Source: an uncultured Lachnospiraceae bacterium (lineage in GTDB: Bacteria; Bacillota; Clostridia; Lachnospirales; Lachnospiraceae). Taken from it: 64,000 bases of DNA. Position numbers and translations under genes: made by a program. Position 1 is the first letter of the stretch. Each line of letters starts with the position of its first letter. The notes under the pieces are model-generated. The model saw only the letters and a program-made list of their open reading frames with translations, was not told where the DNA came from and ran no database searches. Positions 33,253 through 40,954 of this stretch are shown piece after piece. The DNA is taken from NCBI GenBank assembly GCA_902781215.1, contig CACZIO010000006.1:1-64000 (forward strand). Direction: 5' to 3'.

Positions 33253-34782
33253 ATGGCCTACAGTGAACTGATCAAAAATTTCAGCAGGATCCGCGCTTAT
33301 CTGCGCTCCTTCTACGTGCACGGATTCCGTCACCGGGATGAATATACGGCAAAGAGCGCCAGAAGCTACGACAATGAGCGGCGGCGCATCGAGAGCTGGC
33401 TGGGCGGCTACATGTCCTTCGGGCAGGATGAGAGCGGCCGCCGTGTCTTTTTGTCTGTCGACAGCAGGGCGATCCAGGATAATCCCCTTTACCGGGCCTT
33501 TCGGACCAGGAGCTTCACGGACCGGGACATCATGCTGCACTTTCACCTTCTGGATATCCTGGACGGTCCGGAAAGCCGGGAAGGCCTGTCCATCACAGGT
33601 CTGATGGATGAGCTGTCGGAGCGGCTGTCGGATTTTGAAGATGACTCGATGCCGGATGAATCCACGGTCCGAAAAAAGCTCAGAGAGTATGCGTCTCTGG
33701 GCCTTGTTGAGCTGCGGAAAAAAGGACGGGAGACCATCTACAGGCGCAGCGAGGACCGTACAGATCTCGCTTCCTGGGACGCCGCAGCGGCTTTTTTTCA
33801 GGAAGCTGCACCGCTTGGCGTGATCGGCTCCTTTCTCCGGGACCGCATGCCGGAGCGGTTTCAGAAGTTCCGTTTCAAGCACCACTATATCCTGAATGCC
33901 CTGGACAGCGAGATCCTGTACGACCTGTTTGCCGCCATCCGGGAGAGCCGCATGGTCACACTGACGGTCCACAAGAGGCAGCAGATCACGGTTCTGCCGT
34001 TCAGGATCTACATAGGCACACAGACCGGCCGCCAATACCTGCTGGCCTGTTCCATGGCGGGCAGACATGGGGGCACACGCCGACCCGGTCAGTCCACGGG
34101 CCCTGCGCCGGGCGCTTCCGCAGCTTCGCCAACCGGTCAGTCCGCGGGCCCTGCGCCGGGCGCCCCCGCAGCTTCGCCAACCGGTCAGTCCGCGGGCCCT
34201 GCGCCGGGCGCCCCCGCAGCTTCCTCATCCGGCCCGGCCGCAGACCCGCCCCCGCATATCCGGTTTACTTTCTACCGGACCGACCTGATCGACAATGTGA
34301 AAACAGGAGAGAAGACTGATCCTCCGGAAGACCTCTCGGAGGAACTGGATGCGTTTACTTCTCACGTGTGGGGCGTTGCAGGCAGCAATGCTGCGCCGCT
34401 CCAGCATATTGAGATGACCGTCCTGGCAGGACCCGAAGAGGACTTCATTGTGCAGAGACTGGAGCGGGAAAAACGCTGCGGGACAGTGGAAAAGCTGGAC
34501 GGCAGCCGCTGGCGCTTCTCGGCGGATGTCTATGACGCCCTGGAAATGCTGCCCTGGCTGCGCACCTTTACCGGCCGGATCGCGGACCTGCAGTGCACGG
34601 ACAGACGGGTCATCGACCGCTTCCGGGCGGACTTCGATGCGCTGGCCGGCATGTACGACATGAACAGTACCGGTGCAATCGGAAACAGTACCGGTGCAAC
34701 CGGACCACACACAGGCGAGCCGGATCCCGGCGGCGCAGACACAGTAACGACAGATGGAGACATGACGGATGCTCTTTCATGA
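33253..34782 (+). CDS. WYL-domain transcriptional regulator (first of pair)
   Basis: The 509-residue protein has an N-terminal winged-helix region (STVRKKLREYASLGLVELRK) and a WYL ligand-binding domain (around ITVLPFRIYIGTQTGRQYLL). The WYL part is interrupted by a 48-residue linker made of three copies of a 16-residue repeat (SAGPAPGAPAASPTGQ type). The ATG at 33253 has GGAGAAGAC directly upstream. Its end overlaps the second WYL gene by 14 bp, so they are translationally coupled. WYL proteins often sense nucleic-acid ligands and control defence or RNA-repair genes; the downstream tRNA-like RNAs and vWA gene are natural targets. Confidence 0.88.
   Translation: MAYSELIKNFSRIRAYLRSFYVHGFRHRDEYTAKSARSYDNERRRIESWLGGYMSFGQDESGRRVFLSVDSRAIQDNPLYRAFRTRSFTDRDIMLHFHLLDILDGPESREGLSITGLMDELSERLSDFEDDSMPDESTVRKKLREYASLGLVELRKKGRETIYRRSEDRTDLASWDAAAAFFQEAAPLGVIGSFLRDRMPERFQKFRFKHHYILNALDSEILYDLFAAIRESRMVTLTVHKRQQITVLPFRIYIGTQTGRQYLLACSMAGRHGGTRRPGQSTGPAPGASAASPTGQSAGPAPGAPAASPTGQSAGPAPGAPAASSSGPAADPPPHIRFTFYRTDLIDNVKTGEKTDPPEDLSEELDAFTSHVWGVAGSNAAPLQHIEMTVLAGPEEDFIVQRLEREKRCGTVEKLDGSRWRFSADVYDALEMLPWLRTFTGRIADLQCTDRRVIDRFRADFDALAGMYDMNSTGAIGNSTGATGPHTGEPDPGGADTVTTDGDMTDALS
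34087..34230 (+). repeat. 48-bp x 3 tandem repeat within the WYL gene
   Basis: Units start at 34087, 34135 and 34183 and differ by a few bases. Each encodes 16 residues, so copy number can change without breaking the frame. The encoded Pro/Ala/Gly-rich linker is probably disordered. Confidence 0.85.
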
Positions 34783-35695
34783 AATCTACGGAAGCTATTA
34801 TCAGGCCGTCGCCGCTATCCTCGGGGAGGCGGTGCACGGTACCCTCACCGAAAAAAAGCTGAATGCCCTGGTACAGGAGCATGCCTTCGGGGAGAGTCTG
34901 CTGTCCATCCCGGACGGGCTGAAAGGGGAAAGGTGGAGACTGCTGCGCAGCGACCTTTCGACACCTCTGCAGAAGGAACCCTCCATGCCCCTGACCCTGC
35001 TCGAAAAACGCTGGATGAAGACTCTGCTGCAGGACCCCAGGATCCGCCTCTTCGAGCCCGACATGACAGGCCTTGAGGATGTGGAGCCTCTCTTCAGCGC
35101 GGAAACAGTCGTCTACTACGACCGCTATGCGGACGGGGACGATTACCGGGATCCCGGCTATATACGCCATTTTCGCACCATCCTCCGGGCCCTGCGCGAA
35201 AACCGCGAACTCGCGGTCTGCTTCGAGAGCAGGATGCATACCCGCTTGCGGCTGGTCGTGACCCCTTCCCGTCTGGAATACTCGGAGAAGGACGACCGCT
35301 TCCGCCTGATCGCCTCGGGGCGCAGACGCCGCTGGACCATCAACCTGTCCTCGATCACGCAGTGTGAACCGAGGAACCTGGAGAAAGCCGGTGACCTGGA
35401 AGTCACAAATAAAAACACACAAAAAGACCCGCCCAAAGCCTCTGTCACCTTCGAACTACATGACCGGCGCAATGCCCTGGAGCGCGTCCTCCTCCATTTC
35501 TCCCACCTGGAAAAAGAGACAAAAAGACTGGATGAAAACAGATACCTGGTCACACTCAAATATGACAGACAGGACCAGACAGAAATGGTCATCCGCATCC
35601 TCTCCTTCGGCCCTGTGATCAGGGTCACGGAACCGGAAAGCTTCATCATCCTCCTGCGGGACCGCATCGAAAGACAGGGCCTGCTATTCAAATGA
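34769..35695 (+). CDS. WYL-domain protein (second of pair)
   Basis: The 308-residue WYL protein is encoded in an ATG-start frame overlapping the end of the first WYL gene. The WYL core is in LRENRELAVCFESR and LVVTPSRLEYSEKDDRFRLI, followed by a WCX-like C-terminal domain (LLHFSHLEKETKRLDENRYL). No clear N-terminal winged helix is visible, so it probably works as a heteromeric partner of the first protein. A terminator follows 35 bp downstream, so the RNA/vWA genes beyond have their own transcript. Confidence 0.85.
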   Translation: MLFHEIYGSYYQAVAAILGEAVHGTLTEKKLNALVQEHAFGESLLSIPDGLKGERWRLLRSDLSTPLQKEPSMPLTLLEKRWMKTLLQDPRIRLFEPDMTGLEDVEPLFSAETVVYYDRYADGDDYRDPGYIRHFRTILRALRENRELAVCFESRMHTRLRLVVTPSRLEYSEKDDRFRLIASGRRRRWTINLSSITQCEPRNLEKAGDLEVTNKNTQKDPPKASVTFELHDRRNALERVLLHFSHLEKETKRLDENRYLVTLKYDRQDQTEMVIRILSFGPVIRVTEPESFIILLRDRIERQGLLFK

Positions 35696-35725
35696 ACCAC
35701 CAGGGACGGTTCTCGTGGTTCTTTC
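35694..35725. repeat. REP-like element
   Basis: ACCACCAGGGACGGTTCTCG with TGGTTC partner directly at the stop codon of the second WYL gene. Confidence 0.5.
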
Positions 35726-35730
35726 GACTC

Positions 35731-35771
35731 GCCGTACTGACCCTCCGGGCCGGTACGGCTTTTCCTTTTTT
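35731..35771 (+). terminator. terminator of the WYL operon
   Basis: GCCGTAC (35731-35737) and GTACGGC (35753-35759) close a GC-rich hairpin followed by TTTTCCTTTTTT. Confidence 0.85.
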
Positions 35772-35901
35772 GAGAGAACTTATGAGAATCATTTGCAAAA
35801 CATTATTAAAAAACGGTTGAAAAAGATTTTGTATAGAATTGTTCGTTCGCAACTTTTTTCCCGGGAAAGCACTCTTTTTAAATGCTAAAGTACAGATATG
35901 A

Positions 35902-36025
35902 AAAGCACGGACAGCAAATACAGTTCCGATCACATTACGGCGCAGTTGCAGGTTTCAGACCTGCCCGCTCCCCCGGGATGCGGTGGTGAAAACGATCACA
36001 GCGAAAAAACAAACAACCGTGCTTT
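35902..36025 (+). ncRNA. tRNA-like/Y-RNA-like structured RNA, copy 1
   Basis: A perfect 9-bp closing stem AAAGCACGG (35902-35910)/CCGTGCTTT (36017-36025) encloses about 106 nt. Inside are ACAGCAAA right after the 5' strand, a small hairpin CCG...CGG (35926-35940), a 5-bp stem with 7-nt loop GCAGG-TTTCAGA-CCTGC (35948-35964), a CCCG/CGGG hairpin and a GTGGT/ATCAC hairpin. The 3' strand is preceded by an A-rich run. The closing stem, ACAGCAAA and GCAGG/CCTGC stem recur in copy 2, which argues for a real RNA family. No canonical T-loop is present in this copy. The AT-rich 35772-35901 stretch before it should hold the promoter, but I see no clean consensus. Confidence 0.6.
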
Positions 36026-36051
36026 GAATCTAAATGGAAAAATGGGATAAA

Positions 36052-36153
36052 AAGGCACGTACAGCAAAGATTATGCAAATACCTTTTAAGTATTGTGGAG
36101 CAGGTTCGATTCCTGCACAAGCCTGGGCGCTTCCGGCAGAAAAAACGTGCCTT
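36052..36153 (+). ncRNA. tRNA-like/Y-RNA-like structured RNA, copy 2
   Basis: A closing stem AAGGCACGT (36052-36060)/ACGTGCCTT (36145-36153) encloses a tRNA mimic. A D-arm-like hairpin GCA/TGC is at 36064-36076. An anticodon-like arm AATAC-CTTTTAA-GTATT at 36078-36094 has 5 bp and a 7-nt loop with UUU in the anticodon position. Five bases then lead to a perfect T-arm GCAGG-TTCGATT-CCTGC (36100-36116). The acceptor helix is degenerate (GGC..GT with AC..GCC) and competes with the closing stem, so this is not a normal tRNA. Bacterial Y RNAs (YrlA) combine a Ro-binding stem with such a tRNA-like module. It lies 72 bp before the vWA/TROVE-like gene. Confidence 0.7.
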
Positions 36154-36225
36154 GTTCCCGTTTGATCCGGTCAAAACCTTTGACGGACCCGACGGCCGAA
36201 AAAAACGAGAAAGGAGGAGAAGCTC

Positions 36226-37680
36226 ATGCTGCAGTTTCTGAAGAACGCAATGAATCGCACTTTTACGGAGAACGGCGCGGTGACCCTGCGCACATCCGGC
36301 TCTGACTGCCTGGACCTGTTTGCGTCCATCGGCGCCCTGCGCGCGCAGTCTGATACAGAGATCGCAGACCGCTTTCTGCGGGCCTATGCCGAGGATCCCG
36401 ACCTGGCCATGAAGATTCTCTTCTATGCCCGTGACATCCGCGGCGGCCTGGGAGAGCGCGCGGTTTTCCGGACCCTGCTCCGCTGGCTGGCAGAGCACGA
36501 GAAGGCTTCCCTGATCCGGAACCTTCCCTATATCGCGGAGTACGGACGCTGGGATGACATCCTGGTCCTTTTGGATACACCGGCCCGTGAGGAGACGGAG
36601 GCTTTGCTCCACCGCCAGTTCCAGGCGGATATGCAGGCACTGGAGGAGGGCGGACAGGTTTCCCTCCTCGGCAAGTGGCTGCCCTCCGTGAACGCCTCCA
36701 ACGCGGAGACTGTCCGGATGGCAAAGCAGCTGGCCCGTGCCTTCGGCATGAACGACGCCCGCTACCGCAGGGCTCTGTCCGCCCTCCGGGCGCAGATCCG
36801 CATTATCGAGAACAACCTGCGCGAGCGCGACTACACCTTTGACTACGCACGGCAGCCTTCCGGCGCCATGTTCAAGTACCGCCGCGCCTTCGTGCGCTGC
36901 GACCATGACCGCTACCAGGACTTCATGGCACAGGTCCGGACCGGCGGGGCTTCGCTCCACACCGGCACCCTCATGCCCTACCAAATCGTCGCAGCCGCCT
37001 ACAGGGCGGGAGAGAACGAGCGGGAGGCCCTGGATGTGACCTGGAACGCCCTGGAGGACTTCACCCGCGGCGAGAACGCCATCGTCGTGGCGGACGGCTC
37101 CGGCTCCATGTACTGGGGCGGCGACCCCGCTCCGGCGACAGTCGCCCAGTCCCTGGCCATCTACTTTGCGGAGCGCAACACAGGCGCCTTCCACAACCAC
37201 TTTATCACCTTCTCCATGTCTCCGCAGCTTGTGGAGATCCGGGGACGGGATATCGTGGAGAAGGTCCGTTACTGCCGCTCCTTCAACGAGGTCGCCAACA
37301 CAGACCTGGCGGCGGTCTTCGACCTGATCCTCCGGACGGCCGTGGCCAACCGCGTACCCCAGAGGGACCTGCCGTCCACCCTCTACATCGTGTCCGACAT
37401 GGAGTTCGACGCCTGTGCACACGGCGCGTCTCAGACCAACTTTGAGCATGCGCAGGCCATGTACCGGCGGCACGGCTACCGCCTGCCCCGGGTCGTGTTC
37501 TGGAACGTCCAGTCCCGTAACCGCCAGCAGCCCGTCCGCATGAACGAGCGCGGTGTGGCCCTGGTCTCCGGATGCACACCCAGGATCTTCTCGCAGGTCA
37601 TGTCCGGCGAGATGGACCCCTACGCAAACATGATGAACATCGTCGGCGGCGACCGCTACCGGGTCATCCGGGCAGGGTGA
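36226..37680 (+). CDS. TROVE-like vWA protein (DUF2828 family)
   Basis: The 484-residue cytosolic protein is probably a ring-shaped RNA-binding scaffold. The N-terminal helical repeats carry KILFYARDIRGGLGERAVFR and PYIAEYGRWDDILVLL, typical of DUF2828/Ro60-like proteins. The C-terminal von Willebrand A domain has a complete metal site: VADGSGSM near 287, the Thr of ANTDLAAVF and the Asp of YIVSDMEFD. AGGAGG sits before the ATG. In Ro60/Rsr such a protein holds Y RNA and guides structured-RNA surveillance. The two tRNA-like RNAs just upstream and the WYL pair fit that picture, but binding is inference. Confidence 0.82.
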   Translation: MLQFLKNAMNRTFTENGAVTLRTSGSDCLDLFASIGALRAQSDTEIADRFLRAYAEDPDLAMKILFYARDIRGGLGERAVFRTLLRWLAEHEKASLIRNLPYIAEYGRWDDILVLLDTPAREETEALLHRQFQADMQALEEGGQVSLLGKWLPSVNASNAETVRMAKQLARAFGMNDARYRRALSALRAQIRIIENNLRERDYTFDYARQPSGAMFKYRRAFVRCDHDRYQDFMAQVRTGGASLHTGTLMPYQIVAAAYRAGENEREALDVTWNALEDFTRGENAIVVADGSGSMYWGGDPAPATVAQSLAIYFAERNTGAFHNHFITFSMSPQLVEIRGRDIVEKVRYCRSFNEVANTDLAAVFDLILRTAVANRVPQRDLPSTLYIVSDMEFDACAHGASQTNFEHAQAMYRRHGYRLPRVVFWNVQSRNRQQPVRMNERGVALVSGCTPRIFSQVMSGEMDPYANMMNIVGGDRYRVIRAG

Positions 37681-37712
37681 CACCGGGGCCGCCCCTTTGT
37701 AACAACCAAAGG

Positions 37713-37743
37713 TGAGTCGCGGGGACGTATCAATCTGACTCAT
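37713..37743. repeat. REP-like element
   Basis: TGAGTCGCGGGGACGTATCA and CTGACTCA: the GGGGACGTAWCA-N-CTGACT form is shared with copies at 47990 and 52478. Confidence 0.5.
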
Positions 37744-37756
37744 TTTGAGGCGGCGG

Positions 37757-37796
37757 CAGCCGCGCAGGAATAAAGGATCCTGCGCGGCTGTTTTTT
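37757..37796 (+). terminator. terminator of the vWA gene
   Basis: CAGCCGCGCAGGA (37757-37769) and TCCTGCGCGGCTG (37778-37790) form a perfect 13-bp stem followed by TTTTTT. Confidence 0.9.
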
Positions 37797-37887
37797 ATGT
37801 CATATTTTCAAAAAGGCGCATGACCGACGGCGTGAAGATGCAGACATATCTCCAAAAAGACAGAAGAAAAAAACTTAAAAAAATTTG

Positions 37888-37908
37888 TTGTAATACTTGA
37901 CATCACAA
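37888..37908. promoter_or_regulatory. 21-bp operator 1 over the cupin-operon -35 box
   Basis: TTGTAA-N9-TCACAA overlaps the -35 TTGACA. It has the same 6-9-6 layout as 37929-37949 and as the site before the Rrf2 gene (40454-40474), so the Rrf2 protein is the likely binder. Confidence 0.55.
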
Positions 37909-37925
37909 CGAAGACTCCTTATAAT
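37897..37925 (+). promoter_or_regulatory. consensus sigma-A promoter of the cupin-macro-SirTM operon
   Basis: TTGACA (37897-37902), a 17-bp spacer and TATAAT (37920-37925): a perfect match, expected to be strong unless repressed by the flanking palindromes. The leader to the cupin ATG is about 110 nt. No other gene lies in 37797-38044. Confidence 0.85.
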
Positions 37926-37928
37926 GCG

Positions 37929-37949
37929 TTGTATCAGCTGAAGTTACAA
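37929..37949. promoter_or_regulatory. 21-bp operator 2 after the -10 box
   Basis: TTGTAT-CAGCTGAAG-TTACAA. It shares TTGTA, CAG and TTACAA at the same positions as the site at 40454-40474. Placed at the transcription start, it should repress. Confidence 0.6.
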
Positions 37950-38044
37950 CAAAATTTCTTCAGGCTGATCATGTTTTTGTAGAACCGGAACGCAGCTGTA
38001 AACATGGCAGACCAAAACAGAAATATTTACAGGAGGAAAGAAAA

Positions 38045-38401
38045 ATGGCAAATTATACTAAGGTGAGCGCAGCAGATGGTGCAAGGACAGAGCTTCATGA
38101 CCAGCTTGGTCTGACCGGGGCGGAAATCAGCGTCAACAATCTTCCGGCCGGCGTGGGCGTGCCCTTTGTGCATCACCACAAAAAGAACGAAGAGATCTAC
38201 CTGATCCTGTCCGGCAAGGGAACCGCCGTGATCGACGGAGAGACCATCGACCTGAAGGAAGGCGACTGGATTCGCATTGCTCCCGCAGCGAAGAGACAGT
38301 TCTCCGCGGCAGCGGATTCCGCGATCAGCTATATCTGCATCCAGGTCAGAGAAAACTCCCTGGAGGAGTACACGGCAGCGGATGCCGAGATCGACAGCTG
38401 A
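38045..38401 (+). CDS. small cupin protein
   Basis: The 118-residue single cupin barrel has metal-binding motif 1 in FVHHHKKNEEIYLILSGKG and motif 2 around LKEGDWIRIAPAAKRQF. AGGAGGAAAGAAA precedes the ATG. It is the first gene of an operon with a macrodomain hydrolase and a SirTM sirtuin. In known SirTM operons a lipoylated GcvH-like protein is the modified substrate; here the cupin takes that position, so it may be a substrate or a metabolite sensor. The function is not known. Confidence 0.85.
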   Translation: MANYTKVSAADGARTELHDQLGLTGAEISVNNLPAGVGVPFVHHHKKNEEIYLILSGKGTAVIDGETIDLKEGDWIRIAPAAKRQFSAAADSAISYICIQVRENSLEEYTAADAEIDS

Positions 38402-38490
38402 TTCCTGAAAGATAAGTAAGGGCACCGGATTTCGAGATAAATGAAACCCATACCGAATTCCCGGAAGAGGAAAGCAGAAAAGAGGATGAC

Positions 38491-39315
38491 ATGACCGATA
38501 AAAACCGGCAGGACAAAGAATTCAAGCAGGATCAGCGCCTTGCCCGCCTTGTCGAGGCCTTCAAGGCAGACTCCGGCGAATATAAGGATCTGGCCACTCC
38601 GGCAGACCGGGAGGACAGGCGCAGGCTCCTGCGGTCGCTCATGAATATCCGCATGCCGAAAGCTCTTCCTCAAGACGTGCTCCGCATTCAGGACGAGTAC
38701 CTTCAGGAACGTGCCGCAGAAAAAGGCATCGTCCGCCTGTCGGAAATCCCGGAGATCCGGGACAGCATGTCCATCTGGCAGGGCGACATCACCTGCCTGG
38801 CCGTGGACGCGATCGTGAACGCGGCCAATTCGCAGATGCTGGGCTGTTTTGTCCCCATGCACACCTGCATCGACAACTGCATCCACACCTATGCCGGGAT
38901 CCAGCTCCGGGCGGATTGTAACCGGCAGATGCAAAAGCTCCGCATGCGCTGCGGACGAAATTATGAACAGCCGACTGCTGTCCCCATGCTGACAGACGGA
39001 TACAACCTCCCGGCCAAAAAAGTGGTCCACATTGTGGGTCCGATCGTCCAGGGCAGACTGACACCTGCCCTGGAACAGGACCTGGCCGACTGTTATAAAA
39101 ACACACTGGATCTGTGCGCGCAGAACAGTCTGAAGACCGTCGCCTTCTGCTGCATTTCCACAGGTGTCTTCCATTTCCCCAATCAAAGGGCGGCGCAGAT
39201 CGCTGTGAATACGGTGGAGGAGTGGATGCGGCAGAACCCCGGCATTTTGGAAAGGGTGATTTTAAATGTTTTCAAGGAAGAAGATCGTTCCATTTATGAA
39301 GAACTCTTATCGTGA
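38491..39315 (+). CDS. zinc-containing macrodomain ADP-ribosyl hydrolase
   Basis: The 274-residue protein has a helical N-terminal part and a macrodomain: IWQGDITCLAVDAIVNAAN near 91-109, the zinc-binding stretch LGCFVPMHTCIDNCIH near 115-130, and the late loop CCISTGVFHFPNQRAA. This is the Zn-Macro class that removes ADP-ribose from proteins modified by SirTM in staphylococci and streptococci. The SirTM gene overlaps its end, so modifier and eraser are co-translated. The ATG has AAGAGGATGAC upstream. Confidence 0.92.
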   Translation: MTDKNRQDKEFKQDQRLARLVEAFKADSGEYKDLATPADREDRRRLLRSLMNIRMPKALPQDVLRIQDEYLQERAAEKGIVRLSEIPEIRDSMSIWQGDITCLAVDAIVNAANSQMLGCFVPMHTCIDNCIHTYAGIQLRADCNRQMQKLRMRCGRNYEQPTAVPMLTDGYNLPAKKVVHIVGPIVQGRLTPALEQDLADCYKNTLDLCAQNSLKTVAFCCISTGVFHFPNQRAAQIAVNTVEEWMRQNPGILERVILNVFKEEDRSIYEELLS

Positions 39316-40330
39316 TAATCCCTGGCTCGACCTGCCCAATGGTTATCAGGATACCATTCGACGGGGTGTGACCGCGGTGCGGTCCCTGAGCGGCCGGATG
39401 ACCACCGGACACTTTGCTAAAGATATGTCCACCGGCCGGCGCAGTGGTCAGCTCGCTGCGTTGAAAAAAGAGATCACGAATGCCGACGCGATCGTCATCG
39501 GAGCCGGTGCCGGCCTTTCCACCTCGGCGGGATTTACTTACAGCGGGGAGAGGTTCCGGAAATACTTTTTTGATTTCGAAGAAAAATACGGTTTTCACGA
39601 TATGTATTCAGGCGGCTTCTATGTGATGCGCCTGGAGCCGGAGGTCTCCTGGGCCTTCTGGGCCAGAAACATCTACTTTAACCGCTATATGGATCCGCCC
39701 GGACCTGTCTACAGGGACCTCCTGGACCTGGTCCGCGATAAAGATTATTTCGTCATCACCACCAACGTGGACCACCAGTTTCAGCGGGCCGGATTTGACA
39801 AAAAGAGACTCTTTTACACCCAGGGGGACTACGGCCTTTTTCAGAGTGTCAACCCAGCTGTCCGCATCACCTGGGACAACGAGGAATGGGTCATGAAAGC
39901 CCTGGAGGCCCAGGGCTTCCGCAGGGATGAGCAGGGAATCTTCAGGGTTCCGGAGGACGGAGAACTCCTGATGCGGATCCCGTCTGAACTGATTCCGACA
40001 TGCCCTGTGGACGGGTCGGATGTGACCATGAACCTGCGCTCGGACAATACCTTTGTCGAGGACGAGGGCTGGCACTGGGCTTCGGCCGCCTACGCGGACT
40101 TCCTTCGGCGCCATGAAAACCTCCATGTCCTCTACCTGGAACTCGGTGTCGGGGCCAACACCCCGGTCATTATCAAATACCCCTTCTGGCAGATGACCAT
40201 GGCAAATGACAGGGCGGTCTACGCCTGCCTCAATTACGGAGAGGCCTTCTGCCCGCAGGAGATCGCGGACAGAAGCATCTGTGTAGATGGAGACCTGGGT
40301 GAGATTATTTCAGACATTCATAAGGTCTGA
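39266..40330 (+). CDS. SirTM-type sirtuin (protein ADP-ribosyltransferase)
   Basis: The 354-residue Sir2-fold protein carries GAGAGLSTSAGFTYSGERF near 78-96, TTNVDHQFQRAGFD near 167-180 and LELGVGANTPVIIKYPFW. Class M sirtuins transfer ADP-ribose from NAD to a lipoylated carrier protein in response to oxidative stress. The usual sirtuin zinc cysteines are incomplete: CPVDGSD has one cysteine where CPxCG is expected. ATG at 39266 has GGAAAGGGTGA well placed; ATG at 39296 would reduce the overlap with the macrodomain gene but has a poor ribosome site. No GcvH-L or lipoate ligase gene is present here. Confidence 0.9.
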   Translation: MFSRKKIVPFMKNSYRDNPWLDLPNGYQDTIRRGVTAVRSLSGRMTTGHFAKDMSTGRRSGQLAALKKEITNADAIVIGAGAGLSTSAGFTYSGERFRKYFFDFEEKYGFHDMYSGGFYVMRLEPEVSWAFWARNIYFNRYMDPPGPVYRDLLDLVRDKDYFVITTNVDHQFQRAGFDKKRLFYTQGDYGLFQSVNPAVRITWDNEEWVMKALEAQGFRRDEQGIFRVPEDGELLMRIPSELIPTCPVDGSDVTMNLRSDNTFVEDEGWHWASAAYADFLRRHENLHVLYLELGVGANTPVIIKYPFWQMTMANDRAVYACLNYGEAFCPQEIADRSICVDGDLGEIISDIHKV

Positions 40331-40388
40331 ACCCGCCAAATTTTGTAATCCGGAGCCAGTCCTCCGTCTCACAATGTGTGTACTAAAA

Positions 40389-40416
40389 ACAGCGGGCTGC
40401 CCGGCCCGCTGTTTTG
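40389..40416 (+). terminator. terminator of the SirTM operon
   Basis: ACAGCGGGC (40389-40397) and GCCCGCTGT (40404-40412) with TTTT following. Confidence 0.85.
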
Positions 40417-40453
40417 TCATGCCTGTGGACAGGGCATGTAACCTGTGCTATCT

Positions 40454-40474
40454 TTGTAACAGCAAACATTACAA
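40454..40474. promoter_or_regulatory. 21-bp operator 3 before the Rrf2 gene
   Basis: TTGTAA-CAGCAAACA-TTACAA, a near-perfect palindrome 43 bp before the Rrf2 start codon, matching the two sites at the cupin promoter. It suggests autoregulation. Confidence 0.6.
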
Positions 40475-40516
40475 TCATGCCGGCCCGGCGCAGAAGCACC
40501 GGCAGGAGAGAAAATC

Positions 40517-40954
40517 ATGCAGATATCCAGCAGATTCACCATAGCCGTCCACGTCCTCATATGTATTGAGACCTTCAAAAAAGATATGAAAACGACCAGC
40601 GACTTCCTCGCGTCGAGTGTCAACGTCAATCCGGTCGTGATCCGCCGTATCCTCCAGCAACTGAAAAAAGCCGGCATCGTCGAAGTAAAGAGGGGAAGCG
40701 GGGGCGCAGACCTGGCGAGAGACCCTGCCGACATCACCCTCCTCGACGTCTATACTGCAGTGGAGAGCGTCGAAGAGGGACGCCTGTTTCACTTCCACGA
40801 AAACCCCAACCCCCAGTGCCCGGTCGGCAGCAACATCCACAACATTCTCGACGACAGACTCAAGAGGATCCAGGACGCCATGGAGGACCAGATGCGGTCC
40901 GTGACCATCCGGGATGTCATGGAGGACGCCTGCCGTATTATTTCTGCCCCTTAG
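40517..40954 (+). CDS. Rrf2-family transcriptional regulator
   Basis: The 145-residue winged-helix regulator begins MQISSRFTIAVHVL, with recognition region PVVIRRILQQLKKAGIVEVK and wing RGSGGADLARD. The cysteine trio of iron-sulfur Rrf2 proteins (IscR, NsrR) is absent; only CPVGSN and two isolated cysteines remain, so it is more like YwnA/CymR. Sited just after the cupin-macro-SirTM operon and sharing a 21-bp palindrome with it, it is the likely regulator of that operon and of itself. AGGAGAGAAAATC precedes the ATG. Its end overlaps the converging AraC gene by 17 bp. Confidence 0.9.
   Translation: MQISSRFTIAVHVLICIETFKKDMKTTSDFLASSVNVNPVVIRRILQQLKKAGIVEVKRGSGGADLARDPADITLLDVYTAVESVEEGRLFHFHENPNPQCPVGSNIHNILDDRLKRIQDAMEDQMRSVTIRDVMEDACRIISAP

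Noticed and set aside
35905..36022. Selenocysteine tRNA (UCA in a 7-nt loop, long extra hairpin)
   Set aside because: No T-loop consensus and no 8-bp acceptor; selA/selB/selD are not nearby. The GCAGG/CCTGC stem corresponds to the T-arm of the neighbouring element instead.
36054..36123. Canonical tRNA-Lys(UUU) gene
   Set aside because: T-arm and anticodon-like arm are good, but the acceptor helix has two mismatches, the D-stem is only 3 bp and no CCA or discriminator fits; the long closing stem suits a tRNA mimic better.
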